Of a stretch of DNA of 40,885 nucleotides, positions 21,813 through 30,020 are shown piece by piece. Source of the stretch: an uncultured Clostridium sp. (GTDB lineage Bacteria > Bacillota > Clostridia > TANB77 > CAG-508); the NCBI GenBank assembly GCA_900556455.1, contig USOV01000003.1, positions 1-40,885 on the forward strand, read 5' to 3'. The notes beneath the pieces are model-generated. The model did not search any database and was not told where the DNA came from. It worked only from the letters and a program-made list of their open reading frames with translations. Each line of letters starts with the position of its first letter. Positions within the stretch are counted from its first letter, which is position 1. A program made the position numbers and the translations under genes.

Positions 21813-23192
21813 TTACTTATTTAACATTTTTAATACGTTTCTTGTAATTGCTAAATTATAAATGTATAATGAAAAGCTTCCCCAAACCAAAGCCATACCA
21901 AAGCTATTTATTTTTGTTAATGAGTTAAATGCAAGAATAGCTGCAATTACATATACTGGAATTGTTCTTAATGCAAATTTTCCAATTGTTTTCCATTCTA
22001 TTTGTTCTTTTTTCTTTAAATTATCTAGCATAGCATATACTAATATATAATTTAAGATAACTGCTATTAATATACCTGCCATTCCTTCTACTGTAATTAC
22101 TACATTTGTGTATCTAATTGCTAATAGAAGCATTGCTATATATCCTATTTGTAAAAAAGTTGCTATAAATCCTTTTGCTTTAAATTTTACAACTAAGAAT
22201 ACACATGCAATTAAAAGTAATATAGATGGAACTAAAATTCCTATAATTATCATTTTTTGTTTTATTACAGGTTCTACTGTTTTTTCTTCATTGTTATATT
22301 CTATTGGTAATATTCCATTGTTTATAACTGTAGCTATAGTCTTTAATTCTTTTCCATATTCTACTAAAGTTTCATTGTCTGATGCGCTTGTAATTGGTAT
22401 ATATAAAATTCCTGTAGTCATTGTTTGTCCAAAATATGTCGAACTTAAAGTTGTTTCATCTAACAATACACTTACATATTTTGCATTTTCTTCTGTATGT
22501 GTATCATCTTCTTCTGTTTCATCGTGTACATGTTCCTCCGCAATATATGTTTTGCTTATTTCTTCTAATTTTTTTGCGCCCTCTTTATTGAAGTTTATTT
22601 GTAGGTATACTGTTGTAGTTGTTCCAGTTTCATTGCCTGCACCATATACTACTTTTGCAGATTTCACATCACTATTATCCATTAGAACTTCTTTTGTCTC
22701 TTTGTCTATAATGGTAAATTTACCTTGTTCAGTTAAATGCTCCAACACTTCTTCTACATTATCATTTTCTTGTAGTTTTACAGTAATTTCTCCTGTTTCT
22801 TTATTAAGGTCTAATTTATATTCTCCTACATCCATTCCTTTTAATCTGTTTTTTAATATTTTTTTTGTTAATTTATAATTTTCTTCATTTAAGATTTCAT
22901 CTTTATTTACTTTTACTGTTTCAATTGTATAACCATTTTCCTCTGTGTACTCTGTTTGACCATCATCTTCAACAATGTTTCCTTCTTTGTCATATATTAC
23001 TTTATTTTCAGTTGTATCTACTGTCATTTTTACTTCTCTTGTATCTGTAAATTGCATTCCCAAATCGTAATCTTTTATTATGTTTAATGTTCTAAAATCT
23101 TCCTTTTTATATACTCCAAAAAATGATGCAAATATTATTATTGCTACAAATAGTAATATTGCTATAATTCTAATTCTTTTTAATGTTTTCAT
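21813..23192 (-). CDS. secD: SecD-like protein translocase subunit
   Basis: A 459-aa protein with the SecD plan: TM1 (about 8-27), a large extracytoplasmic P1-type domain (about 35-325), then five TM helices in the C-terminal 150 residues. P1 features include LTKKILKNRLKGMDVGEYKLDL (the R..G....V motif), a GKFTIIDKETKEVL strand, and INFNKEGAKKLEEISKTY, typical of SecD. The usual GLDLQGG near the N-terminus is degenerate (YDLGMQFTD). ATG 23192 follows AGGAGG; the longer form from 23222 is less likely. No separate SecF gene follows within the window; the next gene is a rhodanese. A histidine/acid-rich insert (EEHVHDETEEDDTHTEE) in P1 could bind metal. Confidence 0.8.
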   Translation of the reverse strand: MKTLKRIRIIAILLFVAIIIFASFFGVYKKEDFRTLNIIKDYDLGMQFTDTREVKMTVDTTENKVIYDKEGNIVEDDGQTEYTEENGYTIETVKVNKDEILNEENYKLTKKILKNRLKGMDVGEYKLDLNKETGEITVKLQENDNVEEVLEHLTEQGKFTIIDKETKEVLMDNSDVKSAKVVYGAGNETGTTTTVYLQINFNKEGAKKLEEISKTYIAEEHVHDETEEDDTHTEENAKYVSVLLDETTLSSTYFGQTMTTGILYIPITSASDNETLVEYGKELKTIATVINNGILPIEYNNEEKTVEPVIKQKMIIIGILVPSILLLIACVFLVVKFKAKGFIATFLQIGYIAMLLLAIRYTNVVITVEGMAGILIAVILNYILVYAMLDNLKKKEQIEWKTIGKFALRTIPVYVIAAILAFNSLTKINSFGMALVWGSFSLYIYNLAITRNVLKMLNK

Positions 23193-23202
23193 GTTTTTCC
23201 TC

Positions 23203-23862
23203 CTATAATAACCTCGTATCATTTATTATTAATTCAAACCAAATATTTAAATATTTAGCTGCATATTTACTCATTCTTGTTCTTTCCATAAATATTTCGA
23301 AATAGTCAAGAACTGGGCAAATATTTGTGTCTATGCTTAAGTTAAGCATAACTCTTCTGTTTTCTTTATCAATTTCTAATTTTGCATCTGTTACTGCATA
23401 GTTTACTCTATCATGAATTTCGAATGATGATTTATTTGGATTTACAACCCTATCTCTATGCACATCTGATTTATCTGCTAGAATTAGTGCAGCTGATATA
23501 TCACTTACTGCTGTACCTGTTGCTTCGTCATGATTTCCTATTGCAGACATTATTTCTGTTCTATCTTTTATGTCCATTCCCATTTCTTTTAAAATGTTAT
23601 ATGCCATAATTGCACCACTATGTGCATGGTCAACTCTGTTTACACCGTTTCCAATATCATGTAGAAATCCTGCAATTCTTGCAAGTTCAACTCTATGTTC
23701 ATCATATCCTAGATCTTGTAAAATTTTGGCTGCCCTGTTTGAAACTATGCTAACATGCCTAATTGAGTGTTCTGTGTACCCTAGTGCATTTAATTGTCTT
23801 TGTGCTCCAACAATTAACTCTTGCACTTCTGGATTGTTTTTTACATCTTCAAAAGTTACCAT
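23203..23862 (-). CDS. HD-domain phosphohydrolase
   Basis: About 219 aa. Metal ligands of an HD fold are in order: HSIRH (about 33-37), FLHDIGNG (the HD pair), HAHSG, GNHDEATG and LADKSDVHRDRV. This arrangement marks a metal-dependent phosphohydrolase of unknown substrate. The C-terminal 90 residues (YAVTDAKLEIDKENRRVMLNL) form an extra beta-rich part seen in the cluster next to secD in several Clostridia. Start ATG 23862 follows GGAGG at 6 nt; a longer reading to 23922 is unlikely. It is separated from secD by only 10 nt. Confidence 0.85.
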   Translation of the reverse strand: MVTFEDVKNNPEVQELIVGAQRQLNALGYTEHSIRHVSIVSNRAAKILQDLGYDEHRVELARIAGFLHDIGNGVNRVDHAHSGAIMAYNILKEMGMDIKDRTEIMSAIGNHDEATGTAVSDISAALILADKSDVHRDRVVNPNKSSFEIHDRVNYAVTDAKLEIDKENRRVMLNLSIDTNICPVLDYFEIFMERTRMSKYAAKYLNIWFELIINDTRLL

Positions 23863-23924
23863 TCCATACCTCCAATTTTTAAATTTTATTATATTTAAAG
23901 TAGCCACATGTAGAGAGACCATAT

Positions 23925-25916
23925 TTAAGTTTCATCATCATACAAAAATTTTAAAATCTGAGCTTTTCGTTCTTTTTCTGTTGGCAAAGGATTTTTGCTT
24001 GATGCACTTCTTTTTAATATTTTTTCTTCATCTATAACCTCATACATATTTTTCTTCTTTTTAGGTGGTTTTTCATAAAATGTTACATTGTTTGGTTCTG
24101 GTCTCACATCTGTGCTATTTTCTTTCATTAGTTTACTCAACATTTCTTCTACTTTTTTGTTTAAAAGTTCTTCATTTCCTTTTTGTATCTTCTTTAGTTT
24201 TTTGTTTAATAATTCTTCCATTTCTAGTTTTTGTAATTTCTCTCGTTCTAGCATTGAAAGATTCAAATTGTTTATAATTTCTTCTGTTTCTTGTGAATTA
24301 TTGATTTTTTCTATTTTTGCATCAATATATGCCTTTATTTTTGCCTGTAAATTTCTATTTTGTTCTAAGCTTTTCTTTTGTGCATTTAAAAGGTCTTTAC
24401 TAATTTTAGCTAATTCATTATTGACCTTTGTTACATATTTATTATAATCTTTTTTCAAAAGTTCTATATCTTCATTATTATGGTTTTCCAAAGTAGATGT
24501 AACTTCTTGTTTTACTTTTGATATTTTTTGTCCTATTGTAGTGATTGTATCTTGCATTTCATTTTTTATGTTTTCAACTGTTTCTGAAATTTTTTCTAAT
24601 TCTGCCTTATTTTCATCATGATTGTTTATTATTTGTTCATTTAGTTCTTCTTTTATTTGTTCAGATGTAAGCAATGTGTTTTTTATTTTTTCTTCTAATT
24701 TAATATTTTTATTTTTTGAAATATTTTTTAGTTTATTTATGGCTTCTTTTGTCTGTGCAATTTGTTTTGTTAGGTTCCCTTCTACTCCAGCAATTGTCAT
24801 CTCATTGTTTTGAACATTTGTATTTATTGTTTGCATTTTTTCTTCTAGTTCTTTTATTGCACTTTCATTGCATTTTTCTTCCAAAATTGCATTTACATTT
24901 TCTATTTCTTCTGCAAGTTTATTTTCTATTCTATTTGATAATTCTGTATTATTTTTAATATCAATATTGGCTTTCTCTAATTCTTCGGAAATCTTTTTAT
25001 ATAATTTATTTGTTTCATTTCCATTTTCCTTAATTTTTAAGCTTATCTTTTCTGTTTTATCCTCTAATGCTTCATTTGCTTTTTGTGCTACTGCTTCATT
25101 ATCATTCAATTTTGCATTTGTCTCTTGGATTGCCTTTGTTAATTTTTCCTCCAACTCGCCTATTATTTTTTCAGTATTTTGTATATTTTGATTTGCTGTT
25201 TCAAAATTTTCTTTTACTTTTTCGCCTAAAGTAACTATGTCATTTGTATTATTTTCTATGTTTAAAGTGTTTTTTTCATTTTCATTTACAAGCACAGTTT
25301 GCATACTAGAGATTTCTTCTATTTTTTCATCTAGTTTTCCACATTTTTCTTTTATTTTCTTATCAAATTTACTGGTTACTCCCAAGTAATTTATTTTACC
25401 AATTTTTTTATCTGTTTCTTTAAATTCATTCTCTATTTCTTTTTTATGTTCCTCACTATTTTTTATGAGTTGGCATAAAGATTCACTCAATGCAAGCACT
25501 TTTTTGTCTGTTTCAGATAAATTATTATTTATTTTTGCAATGTTATTTTCATTTTTTTCTAGAATTTTACCTTGTTCCTTATATGCTAGTGCTTGTGATT
25601 CATTAATATTGTTCAACTGTACAGTGAATTTTTGTTGTTCATTTTCTATTTCTTTTTTTATCGATTTTGTAGCATCTTCTAAATTAGCTTTATAATTATT
25701 TTCTATATTTTTAAAGTGGTCTTCAAGATTTTTTGTTATAGTAGATTTTTGAATATCTTCCCCAAATCTTGCAGATACATAGTCTACTAATTCTTCAATT
25801 TTCTCGTTTTGTTCTGCTATTTGTGCATTAAATATTTTTTTCTGAAATTCATACATTTTTTCTACTTCTTCTGCACTTATAGAATTATTACTCTTTTCCT
25901 TATTACCTTTAAACAT
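23925..25916 (-). CDS. Long coiled-coil protein of unknown function
   Basis: 663 aa with almost continuous heptad-like pattern from about residue 15 to 590, very rich in Lys, Glu and Asn, with no TM segment or signal peptide. Many segments repeat the theme of tandem I/L..(N/E)...L with NNT/NNE turns. The C-terminal 70 residues are different and proline-containing (VRPEPNNVTFYEKPPKKKK, then NPLPTEKERKAQILKFLYDD) and may be a docking tail. I do not recognise a family; SMC- or filament-like similarity would be compositional. It lies between gmk and the HD gene, same strand. Start ATG 25916; a ribosome binding site (TTTGAGGAG) is close upstream. Confidence 0.75.
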   Translation of the reverse strand: MFKGNKEKSNNSISAEEVEKMYEFQKKIFNAQIAEQNEKIEELVDYVSARFGEDIQKSTITKNLEDHFKNIENNYKANLEDATKSIKKEIENEQQKFTVQLNNINESQALAYKEQGKILEKNENNIAKINNNLSETDKKVLALSESLCQLIKNSEEHKKEIENEFKETDKKIGKINYLGVTSKFDKKIKEKCGKLDEKIEEISSMQTVLVNENEKNTLNIENNTNDIVTLGEKVKENFETANQNIQNTEKIIGELEEKLTKAIQETNAKLNDNEAVAQKANEALEDKTEKISLKIKENGNETNKLYKKISEELEKANIDIKNNTELSNRIENKLAEEIENVNAILEEKCNESAIKELEEKMQTINTNVQNNEMTIAGVEGNLTKQIAQTKEAINKLKNISKNKNIKLEEKIKNTLLTSEQIKEELNEQIINNHDENKAELEKISETVENIKNEMQDTITTIGQKISKVKQEVTSTLENHNNEDIELLKKDYNKYVTKVNNELAKISKDLLNAQKKSLEQNRNLQAKIKAYIDAKIEKINNSQETEEIINNLNLSMLEREKLQKLEMEELLNKKLKKIQKGNEELLNKKVEEMLSKLMKENSTDVRPEPNNVTFYEKPPKKKKNMYEVIDEEKILKRSASSKNPLPTEKERKAQILKFLYDDET

Positions 25917-25986
25917 ATTTTCTCCTCAAATATATTTTTACATATATACTTTTATCACAAAAATTGCTTTGTGTAAATATTTATTT

Positions 25987-26014
25987 AAAAAAAAGAACAC
26001 TTATTGTGTTCCTT
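25987..26014 (-). terminator. Terminator overlapping the end of gmk
   Basis: GAACAC-aataa-GTGTTC followed by eight T on the minus strand. The 5' arm is formed by the last gmk codons and the loop contains its stop codon. Confidence 0.85.
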
Positions 26015-26573
26015 CTAATTTCTTTTCATTTTCTATTATAGTCATTATTATTTGTACTGATTTTTCTAAGTCATTATTTTTTAGAACATAATCATACATG
26101 CCAATTTTTGATTCTTCATAATCAAATCTATTTAGTCTTAATTCTATTTCTTTTATGCTTGGTTTGTCTTTTCTATGTTCTAGCCTTCTTCTTAATTCTT
26201 CTTTAGGAACTCTTAAAAATATTGTTACCACTTTAGTATCTTGTTTTAATATTTCAATTAAATTTTCTGTTCCATTAACATCCATATCTTTCACTATTAT
26301 TTTTCCACTTTTGATTTTTTCGTTCATAAGTTTTCTAGATGTTCCATAATAGTGTTTATGATGAAGGCTATATTCATATAATTCATCATTTTTTATCATT
26401 TCTTCGAATTCTTCTGTTGTAACATGATTATACATTGTTCCTGGGACTTCGTCTATTCGAAGTGGTCTATCTGTATATGATGGTAATGATACTACATTAT
26501 CCATTCTATTTATCAATTCTTTTTTTATAGTGTCTTTTCCTGCTCCAGACACTCCTGACAATAATACTAGCAT
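26001..26573 (-). CDS. gmk: Guanylate kinase
   Basis: 190 aa; phosphorylates GMP to GDP. P-loop LLSGVSGAGKDTI at the N-terminus, GMP-binding SYTDRPLR (arginines) and Y/E residues in HVTTEEFEEMI, then LRRRLEHRKD in the lid. It overlaps rpoZ by 7 nt. The gene order yicC-rpoZ-gmk is the standard one in Firmicutes. Confidence 0.95.
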   Translation of the reverse strand: MLVLLSGVSGAGKDTIKKELINRMDNVVSLPSYTDRPLRIDEVPGTMYNHVTTEEFEEMIKNDELYEYSLHHKHYYGTSRKLMNEKIKSGKIIVKDMDVNGTENLIEILKQDTKVVTIFLRVPKEELRRRLEHRKDKPSIKEIELRLNRFDYEESKIGMYDYVLKNNDLEKSVQIIMTIIENEKKLEGTQ

Positions 26574-26758
26574 TCTATTTTCACCTTGCCTTCTGCAATT
26601 TCATTAGCTGCTAAAGTTACTGTTGATTTTTCTTTTACTTTTGTTAAAGGTTTTTCACCTTCTGCTAGTTTTCTTGCTCTTTTTGCTGTCGCTATTACTA
26701 ATTCAAATCTGTTATCTACTATTTTTAGTAAATCTGTAACTGTTGGCTTAATAATCAT
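26567..26758 (-). CDS. rpoZ: RNA polymerase omega subunit
   Basis: 63 aa: MIIKPTVTDLLKIVDNRFEL, then VIATAKRARKLAEGE, then a short C-terminal stretch VTLAANEIAEGKVKI. These are the RpoZ signatures (the first helix and the RAR motif). It stabilises the beta-prime subunit. It is coupled to gmk by a 7-nt overlap. Confidence 0.93.
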   Translation of the reverse strand: MIIKPTVTDLLKIVDNRFELVIATAKRARKLAEGEKPLTKVKEKSTVTLAANEIAEGKVKIEC

Positions 26759-26774
26759 TTTTATACATCTCCTT

Positions 26775-27659
26775 TTATTCTATATTTTGTACTTGTTCAC
26801 GGATATTTTCTATCTCTGTTTTAATGTCTACAACTAAGTTTGTAATTTCTAAATTATTTGCTTTAGAACCTATTGTGTTTGTTTCTCTATTCATTTCTTG
26901 AATTAGGAAATCCAGCTTTTTTCCTATTGGCTCTGTTTTATTTAGTAGATCTAAGAGTTGAGATATATGGCTTTCTAATCTTGTTAGTTCCTCTTCCACA
27001 GAACATTTATCTGAATAAATTACTATTTCTTGTGCTAGTCTTGTTTCATCAACTACAGATGTTTTTAATAGCTCATTTACCCTCTTTTCTAATTTTACTA
27101 CATATTCTTCCACAAGTCCAGTAGAAATTTCACTTATTTTTCCAATTTTTTCTTTTACATGTTCTATTCTTTTTTCTAAATCTTCCTTTATTTTTGTTCC
27201 TTCATTTTCTCTCATTATTAAAAAGCCTGTTATTGCATTGTTCAAACATTCTGATAATTCTTGCCATAATAAGATTTCGTCATCATCTTCAGTTCCAATA
27301 TTAAGGACTTCTGGCATTTTACAAATCTCCATTATTCCAATATTATCTGTTATTCCAGTTTCCATTTGCAATTTTTTCAATTCCTCAATATATTGTTTTG
27401 CAAGTTCTGTATTTATTTTTATTTTTTTACCTTTTTCACTATTATTAATAAAAGTAATAAATACGTCTATTTTGCCACGAGATATTGAGTTTGATATTAA
27501 TGTTTTTACTTTTTCTTCTAAAAAGCTTATATTTCTTGGTAATTTTATGGTTATATCACTGTATCTATTGTTTACTGATTTTATCTCTACTATGTATTCT
27601 CTGCCTTCGTTTTCGTATCTACTTCTTCCGAATCCAGTCATGCTTCGTAACATAAACAT
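26775..27659 (-). CDS. YicC/YloC family endoribonuclease
   Basis: 294 aa. N-terminal domain MLRSMTGFGRSRYENEGREY and EIKSVNNRYSDITIKLP; C-terminal DUF1732 with RLESHISQLLDLL and GKKLDFLIQEMNRETNTIGSKAN, the strongly conserved family end. Family members are reported as RNases acting on structured small RNAs. Two candidate ATGs (27659 and 27653) follow AGGAGG; the second gives the usual MLRSMTGFG start. First of the yicC-rpoZ-gmk genes. Confidence 0.93.
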   Translation of the reverse strand: MFMLRSMTGFGRSRYENEGREYIVEIKSVNNRYSDITIKLPRNISFLEEKVKTLISNSISRGKIDVFITFINNSEKGKKIKINTELAKQYIEELKKLQMETGITDNIGIMEICKMPEVLNIGTEDDDEILLWQELSECLNNAITGFLIMRENEGTKIKEDLEKRIEHVKEKIGKISEISTGLVEEYVVKLEKRVNELLKTSVVDETRLAQEIVIYSDKCSVEEELTRLESHISQLLDLLNKTEPIGKKLDFLIQEMNRETNTIGSKANNLEITNLVVDIKTEIENIREQVQNIE

Positions 27660-27685
27660 TTTCCTCCTATTAATTATTCATTTTT

Positions 27686-28261
27686 TTACTCGTTGTTCTT
27701 CACTTTTCTTGGTCTTCCGCGTTTTCTTTTTGGTTTTTGTTCTTGTTTTGTTTTTTCTAGCTGTTCTTGTGCCATTTCGTCTTTGCTTTCTTTTTTTATA
27801 ATTTGTGTTATATCGCTTTTTTCTTGTAAGTATTTATTTTTTTTGTTTCTATATATAATAAGATTTTTTATTATATAATAAATTGTAAAATATACGCCTA
27901 TCATTGAGGTAAATACATTTTTTCTGATAATTAGAATATATGGTGCTAGTAGCAGTGTTATTGATAAAAATAACATTTCTATACTTGTAATTGCTAAAGT
28001 ATCATCATCTTTCTTATATGCAACTTCAAATAATATTATTGTTGCTGCCAATGAAATTACACTTAATATTTTGTATACTAGTATATTGATAGTTTTATCT
28101 AAGTTCAGTGCCATAAATCTTAAAGTAATAAACAATACTAGTATTCCTATTGCAAATAGAAAATTTTTTAATATTTTTTTATATATAACAGCTTTTGTTT
28201 CTTTATCTAATTTTCTTTCTTCATTTATTTTTTCTAAAGTTTCTAATTGTTTCTTTTTCAC
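27686..28261 (-). CDS. Four-TM membrane protein with an AT-hook-like C-terminal tail
   Basis: 191 aa. A charged N-terminal helix (1-30), four hydrophobic segments (about 33-50, 60-80, 90-110, 115-135), then a long Lys/Gln/Glu-rich tail (about 140-191) ending KPKRKRGRPRKVKNNE. RKRGRPRK is the AT-hook DNA minor-groove binding core (RGRPRK). I do not recognise the family. The start is GTG 28261, abutting the rsmE stop codon (TAAGTG), so the genes are coupled. If the tail is cytoplasmic it could contact nucleic acid; this is an inference from a short basic motif. Confidence 0.65.
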   Translation of the reverse strand: MKKKQLETLEKINEERKLDKETKAVIYKKILKNFLFAIGILVLFITLRFMALNLDKTINILVYKILSVISLAATIILFEVAYKKDDDTLAITSIEMLFLSITLLLAPYILIIRKNVFTSMIGVYFTIYYIIKNLIIYRNKKNKYLQEKSDITQIIKKESKDEMAQEQLEKTKQEQKPKRKRGRPRKVKNNE

Positions 28262-29017
28262 TTAATAAACTCCTCCAAAATCAGCTAATTCGTATAAAAT
28301 AACACTTGTCATTGCAATAGCCACTGTTTCTGTTCTTAAGATTCTGTTTCCTAAAGTTACAATTTTACAATTGTTCTTTTCTAGAATTTTAATTTCTTCT
28401 TCTTCAAAACCACCTTCTGGTCCAATTATAATTGCTATTTTTAAATCCTTTTTTGGAAGTTTTGATAGGACCTCTTTTAAGGTAGTATTCTTTTCATTTT
28501 CATAAGGCACTAATACTATATCATAATCTGCTAACATATTGCAAATATTTTTCATATTAGTTACACTATTTATTTTAGGGATTAAATCTCTTCCACTTTG
28601 CTTTGCAGCAACCTCTGCAATTTTTTGCCATCTTTCTTGTTTTTTTATTGCAGACTTTTCATCTAATCTAACAATGCATCTTTCCATTTCCACTGGTGTT
28701 ATCTCTTTTACTCCAAGTTCTGTACATTTTTGAATTATAAGTTCCATTTTTTCAGCTTTAGGAAGCCCTTGTAAAATATTTATATGCACTCCTGCTTCTG
28801 AATTTAAAGCAATTTTTTCAAGTATCTCACATTTAATATTTTCTTTATTCATCTCTATAATTTTACTCTTATAATTTATTCCATTTTCCTCATTGCATAC
28901 TTGTATTTTATCACCTATTTTTAGTCTTAATACATTTGAAATGTGATTAACATCTGTTTCTAAAATAGTTATTATATTTTCATTTATTTGATTACTTTTA
29001 ACAAAAAATTTTGGCAT
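28262..29017 (-). CDS. rsmE: 16S rRNA (uracil-1498-N3)-methyltransferase RsmE
   Basis: 251 aa. N-terminal PUA-like domain (MPKFFVKSNQ to about 70), then a SPOUT (trefoil knot) methyltransferase with family motifs QGLPKAEKMELIIQKCTELGV, KIAEVAAKQSGRDLIPKI and IIGPEGGFEEEEI, ending LGNRILRTETVAIAM. It methylates U1498 in the 30S decoding region. Ribosome binding site AAAGGA; a strong promoter lies upstream. prmA, often its partner, is not present. Confidence 0.94.
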   Translation of the reverse strand: MPKFFVKSNQINENIITILETDVNHISNVLRLKIGDKIQVCNEENGINYKSKIIEMNKENIKCEILEKIALNSEAGVHINILQGLPKAEKMELIIQKCTELGVKEITPVEMERCIVRLDEKSAIKKQERWQKIAEVAAKQSGRDLIPKINSVTNMKNICNMLADYDIVLVPYENEKNTTLKEVLSKLPKKDLKIAIIIGPEGGFEEEEIKILEKNNCKIVTLGNRILRTETVAIAMTSVILYELADFGGVY

Positions 29018-29044
29018 AATAGTTCCTTTCTTTTTCGAAGAAAT

Positions 29045-29073
29045 ATTATACCACTTTTTTCATAATAATTCAA
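29045..29073 (-). promoter_or_regulatory. Promoter of rsmE
   Basis: TTGAAT (29068-29073), 17-nt spacer ending TGG, TATAAT (29045-29050). It is divergent from the DUF4912 gene. On the plus strand a weaker TTGAAT/TATACT pair (29091-29117, 15-nt spacer) and a leader hairpin TAGAGT...ACTCTA near 29166-29184 precede the plus-strand gene. Confidence 0.7.
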
Positions 29074-29200
29074 TTTTTTTATTTTTTGTCTTGAATTTAT
29101 TTTACTTTTGATATACTATATTATAATGAAATGAATGTTATATCTTTATGGATAAGAAAATATATTAGAGTGTTTGAAACTCTAGCCCAAGGAGGTTTTT

Positions 29201-29995
29201 ATGGCAAAATCTAAAACTATAAAAAATGAAGAAGTGAAAAAGGATACTGTTTCTAAAAGTAAATCTATAGAAGAACCTAAAACTAAAAAAGTTGTTGCTA
29301 AAAAAACAACAAGTAAAAAGGCTACTGCTAAAGAAACAGCTGCGAAAAAAGATACTACCAAAAAAGCTACTAAGGGTACTGCAAAAAGGAAAAATACTAC
29401 TCGAAAATCTTCTAGTAGTGCAAAGAAAACTAGTCCAAAATCAGTTGCTAACATAATTGAATATTATGATTTACCTGCCACATATAACCAAACAACAGTA
29501 AAACTTCTTTTCCAAACGCCAAAGAAACTATTTGTTTATTGGGAAATCTCTGAGGCAGATAAACAAAAATATTTTGCTGAAAACGGGGACGACTTTTTTG
29601 AAACAACTACCCCTTATTTAGTTGTAAAAAACAAAACCAAAAACTATTCTTTTGAAGTTGAAATTAACGATTTTGCAAACAGTTGGTATTTTGATGTTCC
29701 AGATAGCAATTGTGAATACGAAGTTACACTTATAAGAAAAAATAAAGTTACCCAAGAATCTACTTGGATTACAGATTCAAATGAATTAGAAGTTCCCAAT
29801 AATCGTATTTTATTTGAACAAAATAGGAAAGAAATTTTCTTTAAAAATGTAAAAACAAATGCTGTTATTAGTAAAACTGTTGTTAATTTACAATTTATTA
29901 ATCATTTAGGAAATGTTTGCAATGCCAATTCATTTTATAAAAAGTTTTATGCTGAAGAAGATTTGTATACATTAAATAACCCTTCTTCAAATTAA
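29201..29995 (+). CDS. DUF4912 protein with a histone H1-like lysine-rich N-terminus
   Basis: 264 aa. Residues 1-85 are a disordered Lys/Thr/Ala/Ser tail (KKTTSKKATAKETAAKK style) like bacterial H1-type proteins. Residues about 88-215 are a DUF4912 domain: IIEYYDLPATYNQTTVKLLF, KLFVYWEIS, WYFDVPDSNCEYEVTLI. DUF4912 has a beta-sandwich-like pattern and commonly lies next to GH57 branching enzymes, as here (25 nt before the next gene). AAGGAGG precedes ATG 29201. It may bind glycogen or carbohydrate through the domain; the tail could bind anionic polymers. Confidence 0.85.
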   Translation: MAKSKTIKNEEVKKDTVSKSKSIEEPKTKKVVAKKTTSKKATAKETAAKKDTTKKATKGTAKRKNTTRKSSSSAKKTSPKSVANIIEYYDLPATYNQTTVKLLFQTPKKLFVYWEISEADKQKYFAENGDDFFETTTPYLVVKNKTKNYSFEVEINDFANSWYFDVPDSNCEYEVTLIRKNKVTQESTWITDSNELEVPNNRILFEQNRKEIFFKNVKTNAVISKTVVNLQFINHLGNVCNANSFYKKFYAEEDLYTLNNPSSN

Positions 29996-30020
29996 ATACA
30001 CCACACAAAGGAGCTAATTT

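Noticed and set aside
22538..22540. CCG on the plus strand in secD as a possible in-frame CGG
   Set aside because: It is out of frame (ATT GCG GAG), read normally as I-A-E.
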